Positions 11,014-21,023 of a DNA stretch of 64,000 bases are shown here, piece by piece; the stretch's first letter is position 1, and every line of letters starts with the position of its first letter. This DNA is from Acetobacter sicerae. Its GTDB lineage: Bacteria > Pseudomonadota > Alphaproteobacteria > Acetobacterales > Acetobacteraceae. The notes below the pieces were generated by a model. That model was given only the letters and a program-made list of their open reading frames with translations. It was not told the DNA's origin and ran no database searches. The DNA lies in assembly GCF_011516765.1 (NCBI RefSeq), contig NZ_JAAABN010000002.1:62001-126000 (forward strand), in the 5' to 3' direction. The position numbers and the translations under genes were made by a program.

Positions 11014-11014
<1 letters not shown>
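10343..11014 (-). CDS. cas5e: Cascade subunit Cas5e
   Basis: A 223-aa Cas5e/CasD protein beginning MQPFLVFGLTASLGAMGE and containing the G-rich LIWPARSAIIGLMGAALG segment; the typical KTNTAITLRDYRTSVLYG motif follows. Cas5e caps the 5' handle of the crRNA in Cascade. The ATG at 11014 overlaps the cas7e TGA (ATGA). A longer in-frame reading from 11104 lies inside cas7e and does not resemble Cas5, so the shorter start is preferred. Confidence 0.95.
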
Positions 11015-12577
<1,563 letters not shown>

Positions 12578-12581
<4 letters not shown>

Positions 12582-14041
12582 GCGGCTTTCCTTTTCTTTT
12601 TTTCCGGAAGCGGAAGACCGAGCGGAGTGAAGATGTCACCACCCTGTTTTCCGTAGCCTGCAAGGGCCATCACCAGATATCGGCGCGCCTCGGTGATGCG
12701 ACCAATTGCCTCTACTTCCCGCTGATTCAGTCCGGGAAGAGCCTTTGCATCGAACTGTCCGAGCGCCTGTGTGCGAAGATCGTGCAGCCATGCGTGCGCC
12801 GGATTTTCTCCGCGTTCGATTGCCTGGACATGGGTCAGGAATTTCGTTTCAGTCTGAAGGAAAAATTCCTCCCGCTCCGCCTCCCGTGCTTCACCGCCCG
12901 CCAGAACGGGAGCAAGAGCGTTCCGTAGGGCCACAGAAACGGCTTCCGCCGCCTGAATCAGACCGACAAGCTGCTCTTCCGCCTCGACAGACAGGACTGA
13001 CAGCAGGCGCTGACGTGAGAGGATGAAGTCGCGCGGCTTCATGTTGTCCATCGACCAGCCGGCGACGATGACGGAGCCGCCCCCTTTCCGTTCCTGCCAA
13101 TCACGCAGACACAGCGCCAGTTCGGAAAGTTCGCTCCCGCTCTTTTCCATCAGCACTCCCAGCCAGTTGCGATAGCCGAAATGTCCGGCCCGCGGATGTT
13201 TCGGCAGCCACTCCGTGCCGGGTTTCAGACGGTAGTAAGGACTGAGCGGATGTTTCCAGAGCGCGTAATTCGTGCCCCAGGGTTTCTGGATCACGCCTGT
13301 CACCGCTTCGTCATCGTGCAGAAGACGCAGGCGACGGGGCATTCCGAAAAATGCCTCCACCCCGAACAGGTCACCTTCCGGAGGAAGGGTCTGTTGTCCC
13401 TTGTCTGAAACGCGGGTCGGTCGCATCCAGGGCAGGTTTTCCATTTTCGCAGGCTGTCCGCACGGCACATTCGCCCAGATCAGATCCCACAGAGTCCGTT
13501 CCGGATCGACAAGCGTGACCAGTGGTCCACCGCCTCTCATCGAAGTGCGGTTACCTGCGCCTCCGGAGGGCGCATCGGCCTGAAATGTGTAAAGCGCCAT
13601 AGCCGCCAACGGGAAATCGAGACGGTCATACCGACTGCGATGCACCATGACATCCGCATTGTTGCGTGCGGTATTCGCTCCCGCGCTGTCGATGAACAGC
13701 ATATCGACAGGATTGCCCTCGCCCGCGAGAGGCTCCAGATCCTGAAGAAAGCGCGGTCCATCGCCGAGAAGATTGAACGCCGGGGCATAAGGCGCCAGCT
13801 TTTCCCGCAACCGTCGCGGATCGGCGTCGCGTCGCGCGTCCCAGTCCTCGCTATCGGCGGGCGGATCGGCGAGAAAGACCAGCCCGATCAGGAGTTCAAG
13901 GCAGGCGACATTGAGATCGGGGCGCGGCCAGTCGGGCCGCACGACATCCACCTCCGTCATCTGCCAGGGCGCTATGACCCGACGTGATTTGTCCGCGCAG
14001 AGAACCGGAATCCAAGGATCGTCAATGAGGTTGAGAGTCAC
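12578..14041 (-). CDS. casA: Cascade large subunit Cse1 (Cas8e)
   Basis: A 487-aa Cse1/CasA/Cas8e protein. The N-terminus NLIDDPWIPVLCADKSRR matches the family, as does the C-terminal helical bundle. It recognises the PAM and recruits Cas3. Translation starts at GTG 14041, with a strong CGGAGGT Shine-Dalgarno five bases upstream. It is the first gene of the cas8e-cas2 block. The 447-bp gap to cas3 upstream implies that this block has its own promoter. Confidence 0.96.
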
Positions 14042-14488
14042 GCATTACCTCCGCTTGCTGGCGAGGGATAAAGGCTGTGTCCGAAGTGACGAAGCACACT
14101 CATCAACATTACCAGCATTTCGGACACGGTTCTAAATCGTCCGCTTACAGTGAATTTCAACAGACAAATTCATTACTTCCTGTTTCCGTTTATTCCGGCC
14201 GAGCCAATAATCATGGGCTTTTCCATCCAGAGAGAAACAGGCTTGCTCCTCATATATTTTCTTTTCACAGCCGATACAGAAAGTGTCAACACTGCATTGA
14301 CCGCAATACTGACCCGATAAATCTGTAATTCTCAAAACGGTTAATTATAAAATACTTTCATAACAAAAATAATAAGCTATTTTTACAAAGAAACCATACA
14401 TCACAAGAATAACATTCTTGATTCAGACAATTTCCTATAAATTTCTTTTGAATTTAAAGGGCTTTTTCGAAACAGCTTCTATCTACAT
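14042..14488 (-). promoter_or_regulatory. AT-rich gap between cas3 and cas8e with dyad and possible promoter
   Basis: This 447-bp stretch breaks the otherwise coupled cas operon. It becomes very AT-rich from about 14335 to 14480. On the minus strand a perfect TATAAT lies at 14349-14344; the -35 at normal spacing is poor. Between that and the cas8e start is a perfect 9-bp inverted repeat, GTGTCCGAA (14077-14085) and TTCGGACAC (14119-14127), 36 bp from the GTG start. The E. coli casA promoter lies in the equivalent gap and is silenced by H-NS, so a regulatory role is plausible but inferred. Confidence 0.45.
14132..14335 (-). CDS. Doubtful 67-aa Cys-rich ORF in the cas3-cas8e gap
   Basis: A TTG-initiated ORF on the cas coding strand encodes 67 residues with a CGQC-x6-CIGC arrangement like a small zinc ribbon, followed by an aromatic and basic tail. 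The TTG lies only about 9 bases after the candidate TATAAT box and lacks a Shine-Dalgarno sequence, so it would have to be leaderless or start elsewhere. It could also be the remnant of a longer gene. No family recognised; expression is uncertain. Confidence 0.25.
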   Translation of the reverse strand: MRITDLSGQYCGQCSVDTFCIGCEKKIYEEQACFSLDGKAHDYWLGRNKRKQEVMNLSVEIHCKRTI

Positions 14489-17017
14489 TCAGAGTCTGAC
14501 TGAACCAAAATCATCTGCAGGCAAGGAGATAAAGACAAGACCGAACTCCGCGTTATAACGCAAGCCGTCACAGATACCGCCGTCTTCCTCGACTGGACAC
14601 ACTCTGATCTGCGCGCGTTTCCATTCCGGCCAGTCTTTCGTAATCGCCATAATGTCCAGCGAGGACTGATCGGGAAGCGGCAAAGCATCGACCTTTTTAC
14701 GATGAGCGGACACTTCGGACAGCGCCCACGCATCCGCGCCTTCCCCTTCCGCCCACGGAACCAGCCCCTGCGCCGTCCGACGGGCCAGACACAGCACACG
14801 CGCCTCTTCTCCCAGTCGGGTGGGATAGTTCACATCGTCATCGCTCCGGCCAGCTTTGCGATAACCATCCGAGAGCTTCACGATATTATGCCAGGCCAAT
14901 CCCCTGTCGGCGCCGTCCTTCCCATATTTGTCCTGCTCCGCTTTCAGCAGAGCCTCCGGCACCGGTTCGGCGTCCGTTCCATACACGGTCTCGATCAGCG
15001 CACGCTGTCTGTCCGGCGTACCGATCTGTCCCTGTGTGAACAGCGCATGCGCACTCCGCCAGACATCGGCAACCGCATAGACCCAAGCGCCTTTTCCCAG
15101 CGTGCCGTGCAGCCATCGGTCGTCCCCGACCTGCGCAGGATCCGGCGAGAGGACATGCAGCACGGGCTTCGGAACCGGACGACCTGAAGCAGGGCGAATA
15201 TCCATATGCCGCCACAGTCGCCCTGCCCGCTGGATGAGCGCTGCGATAGGAGCGATGTCGGACAGCATCACGTCGAAATCCAGATCAAGGGAGGATTCCA
15301 GAACCTGTGTTCCGACAAGAACGAAGCCTTCCCTATCCTTGCCATCTTTCCCGACCCGAGCCAGAATCTCCGCCTCAATGCGCTTGCGGTCGCACAACGC
15401 GAAACGGGCATGTAGAAGCCGTGCGTTCACACCCTTGGCACGCAGAGCTTCGACCGCTTCGATGGCGTCATCCACCGCATTACGCACCCACACGCAGGCC
15501 GCTCCCTCCGTCGCCATCTTTGCAAGAAGCGTGACGGCGTCTGCGGACGTATCGAGCCTTTCGACCGTCACCGGTCCTTTTACCGGGCGATCTTCCGACG
15601 GAAACTGCGTGATAGCCGCCCCGCCCGCAAAGGTCAGGGCCGGATAGGCCGTGGCATCGGATACGCCGTCATAGGTCGACAACAATTTTCTACGAAGTTT
15701 CATGGGTAGTGTCGCCGTCAGAAGGATTGCGGAACCGCCTGCGGCACGGTGCATTTTCAGCAGCGCCGCAAGTTCTTCGGCAATATAGGGCTCGCCCATT
15801 TCGTGGACCTCATCGACAATGAGAATCTTCGATGACAGGCCGTAAGTGCGCAATGTCTGAAACCGGACCGGCAGAACCGAAAGCAGCGCCTGATCTATGG
15901 TTCCTATGCCGACATCGGCCAGCAATGCGCGTCGGTTACTTTCTGCCAGCCAGTCCGAGGAGGTGATCTCTCCGGGACCGCCTGTTCTGCTTCCCTGCAC
16001 GAGATCGCGAAACGGCACAGACAGGCCCGCACGCCCATGCGCCAGTGTTACGAAGGGATTGTCGAACATGCGCCCGACGATCCGCGAGGCGCGATCGAAC
16101 ATTGCATCCGCTGTCGCCATTGTCGGCAGGGCGAAGAACAGTCCGCGCCCCTTGCCTGCCAGACACATACGGTGTGCGAGCAGAAGCGCCGCCTCCGTCT
16201 TGCCTGCTCCAGTCTCATCTTCCACGATCGCCAGCGTCGGCCCGTCCGGCAGGGCGATGGTTGAACAGGCCGCCTGCATGGGGCGGAGTTCAAAATCGAA
16301 CAGCCCTCCCACTCTCGCTCCCGTACCGGCAATGCCTGCCTCGGCAACAGCGTGGGCCGCAATAGAGCGGGTCTGTTGCAGATAAGCGGCGAGACTGTCC
16401 GCTTCCGTCTTTGGCTGGAACCATTTTGGGTTGGATCCCACCCAGTCGGCGGCCGTGCAGAACCCTGCCAGCCACCAGGAAAGCGTTGTGGCGTCCGCCA
16501 GGGTCAGACCGTCGAGCGAGGCTTCCGGCCAGAGATCACAGAAAGCGTCGATCAATCTCGCAGCCGGGTCACGACCTTCTCCGACACATTGCAGAGCCGT
16601 GCGGAGTTCTCGCGGCAGACGCGTTTCGGGCGGGAGGCCGCCGAGCATATGATCAGATGGACGTCCGTGATGACCGGCTGCGGCAGCATAGAGCGTTTGC
16701 CGCACGCGAGGGGTACCTCCGAGACGGGCTGCAATCCGCGCATCCTCGACGTAAAAAAGAGCCTCGCTCAGTTCCCAGTGACGAAAACCCGGCTGTGACA
16801 CGCCCTCACGGAGCATGGCGCGAAAACTTTCGCTGATCTTGCCAATGTCATGAAGTCCGGCAAGCACCACCATCGCATCGCGTAGGGGAGCGGCAACAGG
16901 GAATGGGGCTATCAGTCTTTCCGCCACCGCAGCGACATCGAGCATGTGGAAAGCGGCCGGATGCTCGGCACCGTCCGGAATTATCGGGCTTTTGCCCGGC
17001 CAGTCAGCCCACTGCAT
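14489..17017 (-). CDS. cas3: CRISPR-associated helicase-nuclease Cas3, type I-E
   Basis: An 842-aa Cas3 with an N-terminal HD nuclease and C-terminal SF2 helicase. HD-domain metal ligands are visible at His24, the HD pair at 56-57 (LHDIGK) and the GHHGRPSD motif. Helicase motifs follow: Walker A DETGAGKTEAAL near residue 267, DEVH near 402, LLTATLP and QRAGRLWRH. It is recruited to Cascade R-loops and shreds target DNA. It lies upstream of cas8e in the same direction but separated by a 447-bp gap, so it is probably transcribed separately from the promoter suggested at 17054-17082. Confidence 0.97.
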   Translation of the reverse strand: MQWADWPGKSPIIPDGAEHPAAFHMLDVAAVAERLIAPFPVAAPLRDAMVVLAGLHDIGKISESFRAMLREGVSQPGFRHWELSEALFYVEDARIAARLGGTPRVRQTLYAAAAGHHGRPSDHMLGGLPPETRLPRELRTALQCVGEGRDPAARLIDAFCDLWPEASLDGLTLADATTLSWWLAGFCTAADWVGSNPKWFQPKTEADSLAAYLQQTRSIAAHAVAEAGIAGTGARVGGLFDFELRPMQAACSTIALPDGPTLAIVEDETGAGKTEAALLLAHRMCLAGKGRGLFFALPTMATADAMFDRASRIVGRMFDNPFVTLAHGRAGLSVPFRDLVQGSRTGGPGEITSSDWLAESNRRALLADVGIGTIDQALLSVLPVRFQTLRTYGLSSKILIVDEVHEMGEPYIAEELAALLKMHRAAGGSAILLTATLPMKLRRKLLSTYDGVSDATAYPALTFAGGAAITQFPSEDRPVKGPVTVERLDTSADAVTLLAKMATEGAACVWVRNAVDDAIEAVEALRAKGVNARLLHARFALCDRKRIEAEILARVGKDGKDREGFVLVGTQVLESSLDLDFDVMLSDIAPIAALIQRAGRLWRHMDIRPASGRPVPKPVLHVLSPDPAQVGDDRWLHGTLGKGAWVYAVADVWRSAHALFTQGQIGTPDRQRALIETVYGTDAEPVPEALLKAEQDKYGKDGADRGLAWHNIVKLSDGYRKAGRSDDDVNYPTRLGEEARVLCLARRTAQGLVPWAEGEGADAWALSEVSAHRKKVDALPLPDQSSLDIMAITKDWPEWKRAQIRVCPVEEDGGICDGLRYNAEFGLVFISLPADDFGSVRL

Positions 17018-17020
17018 TGC

Positions 17021-17030
17021 GTGACGTCAC
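17021..17030. promoter_or_regulatory. 10-bp palindrome before the cas3 start
   Basis: GTGACGTCAC is a perfect palindrome 3 bp upstream of the cas3 ATG and downstream of the candidate -10. A regulator bound here would block elongation or initiation. The assignment as an operator is inference from symmetry and position only. Confidence 0.3.
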
Positions 17031-17053
17031 CCGCATCTGAAAAAGAGCTGTCT

Positions 17054-17082
17054 GTTATAGGATCAGTTGCAACCGCAGACAA
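17054..17082 (-). promoter_or_regulatory. Candidate cas3 promoter
   Basis: On the minus strand, TTGTCT (17082-17077) and TATAAC (17059-17054) are 17 bp apart, matching the sigma-70 consensus at 4 of 6 and 5 of 6 positions. The -10 lies about 37 bp upstream of the cas3 ATG. Confidence 0.45.
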
Positions 17083-17104
17083 AATCATGTGCTCGCTCAG
17101 GCTT

Positions 17105-18904
17105 TTACTCTTCCAGCCCCTGACTGCGGACAAGACGCGCATACAGACCATCCAGCGCAATCAGTTCTGCATGCGTTCCCTGCTCAACGGCCCGTCCATC
17201 CGCCATAACCACGACCATATCGGCAGAGCGCACAGTGGAAAGACGATGCGCCACGATAATGGTTGTGCGACCGGCGCGAAGCTCTCCCAGCGCCTCCTGC
17301 ACCAGCGCCTCGTTTTCGCTATCCAGAGCGCTGGTGGCTTCATCAAGCAGCAGCAGGCGAGGATCACGCAGCAGGGCACGCGCCAGAGCAATACGCTGCC
17401 GCTGGCCGCCGGACAGCCTTCCCCCACCGGGGCCGACAATCGTGTCAAATCCGCCGGGCAGCGCCGTGATGAACGGTTCAGCGGCGGCAAGACGGGCGGC
17501 CTCCCGCACCTCGGCGTCTGTTGCGCCCGGACGGCCCATCAGGATGTTCTCGCGCACGGACACGTCAAAAAGCAGCGGGTCCTGACTGACATAGGCAATC
17601 GCGTTCCGCAGATGCTCCAGCCCCACATCGCGCAGATCGACGCCATCGAGCGTGATCGCACCCCGGGTCACGTCATGCAGGCGGGGAATAAGGGACAGCG
17701 CCGTGGATTTTCCTGCGCCGGACGGTCCGACAAGAGCCACGGTCATACCCGGCTGCGCTTCGAAGGAGAGATCGTTCAGTCCCATGCGACCGTCGGCGTA
17801 CTGGAAAGCGACCGTGTCGAAACGCAGATGGCCATGTCCGGCTGGCAGGGCCAAGGCCTGCGGATGATCCTGCACGGCGGGTTTCTCATCGATCAGGGAG
17901 AAGATGCGGGAGAGACCGGCCAGACCTTCCTGCAAGGCGGCATTAAGTGCGCCAAGCGCACGCAGCGGGCGTGACGCAAGCAGCAGGGCCGCGACAAAAC
18001 CGGAGAAATCTCCCAAGGTCGCGCCCCCCATGGCGGCGCGCCATCCCGCAAAGCCCAGCACAGCCGCCACAGCCGAGCCACCCAGCGCCTCAAGCAGAGG
18101 ATCGACACGGGCGCGGCCCCGCATGATTCTCAGAAACGCCTCATGGAGCTGGTTGAACGCCGTGTCGGCGCGCTTTTCCTCGCGTTCTTCGAGACGATAG
18201 ACACGCACCGTCCGGGCCTGCGCGAAGCTTTCGGTCAGGAAGGCGGCAGTGGAAGCAATCTGCTCGTTGACGTTGCCGGAGGCGCGTCGGACCTTCTTTC
18301 CAAGCTTCTGAATCGGCACAGCCGCAATCGGGTACAGCACCGCCGCGATCAGACTGAGCTCCCAGTCCATGTAGATCATCGCGACGATCAACCCGACCAC
18401 CGTCACCACATCACCGAGGGAGTTGACGGCCCGGATCATGGCTTCACGGATCGAAATGGCGTCTGTTGTAAAACGGGCGGCGAGCGAGGCAGGCGCGTCC
18501 TGTTCGATCCGCGCCACATCCGCAGTGGTCAGATGCTGAAACATTGATCCCTGCAGGCCGCGGATGACCACAAGCACCAGCCCCTGCGTCGCCAGCGTCT
18601 GTCCGTACTGGGCGGCGGCTTTCGCCAGCGTGATGGCCACAATCAGCAGCGGCACCTGATAGAGGATACGCTCGTCATGCGTGGAGAACATGTCGAGCGC
18701 ACGCTGGATCACCAGAGGATAGAGCGCGGTCAGCGTCGCCATGGCGATGGTGAGGAGGAGAACGCTGAGAATCCTGCCGCGATGGTAGCTGATCTGGTCT
18801 CGCCACAGGCGAAGAAGAAGCGCTCTGCTGTCATCAGACTGCGAGGACTTCTTCTGGAAATCAGTCAACGGGGCGCGCGGTGGGAGAGCATTCATTGGCG
18901 TCAT
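17105..18904 (-). CDS. MsbA-like ABC exporter (fused membrane and ATPase domains)
   Basis: A 599-aa type IV half-transporter. An N-terminal membrane domain of about six helices (residues ~40-320) is followed by an ATP-binding domain with Walker A GPSGAGKST near residue 395, signature RLSGGQRQR near 496 and Walker B LLLLDEATSALD near 520, plus the H-loop IVAHRLST. Such homodimers export lipids (MsbA lipid A), glycans or peptides; the substrate here cannot be told from sequence. An AT-rich dyad lies about 100 bp upstream. Not part of the cas locus despite being adjacent. Confidence 0.9.
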   Translation of the reverse strand: MTPMNALPPRAPLTDFQKKSSQSDDSRALLLRLWRDQISYHRGRILSVLLLTIAMATLTALYPLVIQRALDMFSTHDERILYQVPLLIVAITLAKAAAQYGQTLATQGLVLVVIRGLQGSMFQHLTTADVARIEQDAPASLAARFTTDAISIREAMIRAVNSLGDVVTVVGLIVAMIYMDWELSLIAAVLYPIAAVPIQKLGKKVRRASGNVNEQIASTAAFLTESFAQARTVRVYRLEEREEKRADTAFNQLHEAFLRIMRGRARVDPLLEALGGSAVAAVLGFAGWRAAMGGATLGDFSGFVAALLLASRPLRALGALNAALQEGLAGLSRIFSLIDEKPAVQDHPQALALPAGHGHLRFDTVAFQYADGRMGLNDLSFEAQPGMTVALVGPSGAGKSTALSLIPRLHDVTRGAITLDGVDLRDVGLEHLRNAIAYVSQDPLLFDVSVRENILMGRPGATDAEVREAARLAAAEPFITALPGGFDTIVGPGGGRLSGGQRQRIALARALLRDPRLLLLDEATSALDSENEALVQEALGELRAGRTTIIVAHRLSTVRSADMVVVMADGRAVEQGTHAELIALDGLYARLVRSQGLEE

Positions 18905-19008
18905 CTACCAACGCGGACCGCAGACGAAAAGAACCATGGAGCCGAACGTCTCTCTAAACGGTGCTCCCGTAGCAGCAGGGCAACATATTTTTAGTAAAAA
19001 CAATTTTT

Positions 19009-19025
19009 ATTATCAGAATGATAAT
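19009..19025. promoter_or_regulatory. Fur-like inverted repeat upstream of the ABC exporter
   Basis: ATTATCA-GAA-TGATAAT is a perfect 7-3-7 inverted repeat. The half site TGATAAT equals the Fur 7-mer, though the canonical Fur box has a 1-bp spacer, so another metalloregulator or chance is possible. It lies between cca and the ABC exporter, about 105 bp before the latter's start. Read on the plus strand, the overlapping CAGAAT-GATA-ATTCTG followed by six Ts also looks like a weak terminator. Confidence 0.35.
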
Positions 19026-19046
19026 TCTGTTTTTTAACAAATAAAC

Positions 19047-20306
19047 TCAAAGAAAACTCTCACGCAGATCGTGTAAATAAGTCAGACATTCCTCCCGTCC
19101 GGCTCGACAACCTGACTCCCGCCACCACGTCCGGATCATGGAAAGCAGTTCACCTACACGCGGTCCGGGCGGGATGCCTTCCGCCAGAAGGTCACGCCCC
19201 GCGAGAGGAAAGACCGGAACCGGCAGGTTCGCCAGCCGTAACCGCAGACGCTTCCAGGAGGCTGCGTCATGACGGTTCGGAGCAGTCACAATCTGCTGCG
19301 CCTCCGCCAGCCATGCCTGTCCCAGCGCAACCTCCCGTGGTATTTCAGCCAGCACGCTACTGGCGTCCTCGTCCGTCACAATACGTTCCGGAACCGGAGG
19401 TAGCGTCTGAAGAAACGCCAGAACGAGAGACGCGTCGGCGCGTGAAAGACGGAGCCGCTCGACACACCGCTTTGCTCTCTCCGGCTCGCAACCCGCTCCA
19501 GCAAGCAACGCGGCCAGTCGCAGGGCGTAATCTGCCGGACCGTCATACCTGATAAGAACATCGAGACGCTGGATTGCAGCAGGCAACTGCCCTGAAAGTT
19601 CAGGCAGACAGGCGGCCATCACACCGGTCTGATTCATCAGACGCAGAGTTTCAGTCACACGCGGGCCGGTCAGGATACGCCGCAGTTCAGACCAGATCCG
19701 TTCGACTGAAAGTCGCTCGATCATCCCCACGCCGTGCATGAGGGCGTCCAGAGTATCCTTGTCTGGCGCAGCAGAACCGAAGCGGGCCTGAAAGCGGAAG
19801 AAGCGCAGGATACGAAGAGCGTCCTCCCGTATCCGCGTTCCGGCATCCCCGACAAATCTAACCCGTCCGGCCTTCAGATCTTCCTGTCCGGCGAAATAAT
19901 CATGGATATGCCCACCCCGGTCGCAGGACATGGCGTTGATGGTGAAATCGCGTCGCGCAGCATCCTCTTCCCAGCTTTGAGTCCATGAGACGTTCGCATG
20001 ACGGCCATCCGTTACGTCGTCCCGGCGAAGTGTCGTGATTTCATAACCACGATGGTCAATCACGGCGGTGACTGTTCCATGGGACAGACCCGTGGGCACA
20101 GCTCCGATACCTGCATCCTGCAGGTGCTTCATCACCTCCGGCGGCGTTTCCGGAGTGCCGAAATCAAAATCGCTGGCGGGCATACCGTTCAGCATGTCGC
20201 GCACGGCCCCGCCGACCAGCCGGGCCTCGGGCAGCGCTTTCCATATCTGACAGAGCGCCGGGAAATCCGGGAGCGTCTCAAGAGGAAGACGCACGGCTTT
20301 CGTCAT
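19047..20306 (-). CDS. cca: CCA tRNA nucleotidyltransferase
   Basis: A 419-aa class II nucleotidyltransferase of the poly(A) polymerase/CCA family. It shows the ARLVGGAVRDML motif, the catalytic Asp pair in ASDFDFGTPE, the HGTV element and the RRDFTINAM motif. It adds or repairs the 3' CCA of tRNAs. Its ATG overlaps the TGA of the DUF1285 gene by one base, a pairing common in Alphaproteobacteria. Confidence 0.93.
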   Translation of the reverse strand: MTKAVRLPLETLPDFPALCQIWKALPEARLVGGAVRDMLNGMPASDFDFGTPETPPEVMKHLQDAGIGAVPTGLSHGTVTAVIDHRGYEITTLRRDDVTDGRHANVSWTQSWEEDAARRDFTINAMSCDRGGHIHDYFAGQEDLKAGRVRFVGDAGTRIREDALRILRFFRFQARFGSAAPDKDTLDALMHGVGMIERLSVERIWSELRRILTGPRVTETLRLMNQTGVMAACLPELSGQLPAAIQRLDVLIRYDGPADYALRLAALLAGAGCEPERAKRCVERLRLSRADASLVLAFLQTLPPVPERIVTDEDASSVLAEIPREVALGQAWLAEAQQIVTAPNRHDAASWKRLRLRLANLPVPVFPLAGRDLLAEGIPPGPRVGELLSMIRTWWRESGCRAGREECLTYLHDLRESFL

Positions 20307-20935
20307 CAGCAGTCATCATCCTCATCATTGCCTTCCCGGCATCCGCGGGGCGCAAGGGCCAACGGGAAAAACTCGCCAGCGCTCCAGACTCCCAGACAGG
20401 CCTGCCCCCCACAACAGCCGGGTTCAGCAAGCGCTGCCAGTTCATACCAGACGGGGCGCGAGATTCTGGCCTGTAATGGCAGTTCTCCCTCTGCCTGCCG
20501 CACCGTGAGGTAGGGCGGCGGCGCACTGTCACACGCATCAAGCGGCACGTCCCATCGGGCCAGAATGGGATGTTCCGGGCCAGCCGTGACAACCTGATCA
20601 ATATTGGTGCGGAAACACAGACGCTGCTCTCGCCCCACGCCGCACCATTCCAGTTCGACCGCCACGAACGGCACATCCTCGACCTCAATGGTCCCTTCCT
20701 CAACGGGGGTTCGAAGCCAGTAGGCGCCGTCCGCTGCACGGGAAAGGGCCGAGGCGAAAAGGCAGACCATCGGCTTTCGTCTGATCGGGGAACCCCGGTA
20801 GAGCCAGACTCCGTCCCGACGGATGAGGAAAGGCAACCGGCCGCATTGATGCGGCTTGCGTCCTTTCTGATCATCTCCGGAGATCTGGCGGTCATCTCCC
20901 GATTTCTCGCCAAAAGCATCTGATGTCACGTTCAA
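20306..20935 (-). CDS. DUF1285 domain-containing protein
   Basis: A 209-aa cytoplasmic protein. The core contains GVWLYRGSPIRRKPMVCLFASAL, YWLRTPVEEGTIEVEDVPF and FRTNIDQVV, characteristic of DUF1285. The molecular function is unknown. It is translationally coupled to cca and divergent from the MoxR gene. The C-terminal ~80 residues, with Cys-rich GCCGGQACLG, extend beyond the usual domain. Confidence 0.85.
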   Translation of the reverse strand: MNVTSDAFGEKSGDDRQISGDDQKGRKPHQCGRLPFLIRRDGVWLYRGSPIRRKPMVCLFASALSRAADGAYWLRTPVEEGTIEVEDVPFVAVELEWCGVGREQRLCFRTNIDQVVTAGPEHPILARWDVPLDACDSAPPPYLTVRQAEGELPLQARISRPVWYELAALAEPGCCGGQACLGVWSAGEFFPLALAPRGCREGNDEDDDC

Positions 20936-21023
20936 TTAACCCACATCTGTTTGCCTGCGCACCATACCGATATAGGGTTGCCCCCCGGCTTGATGTAAGC
21001 CCCGGACGTGTCAGACTGGACCT

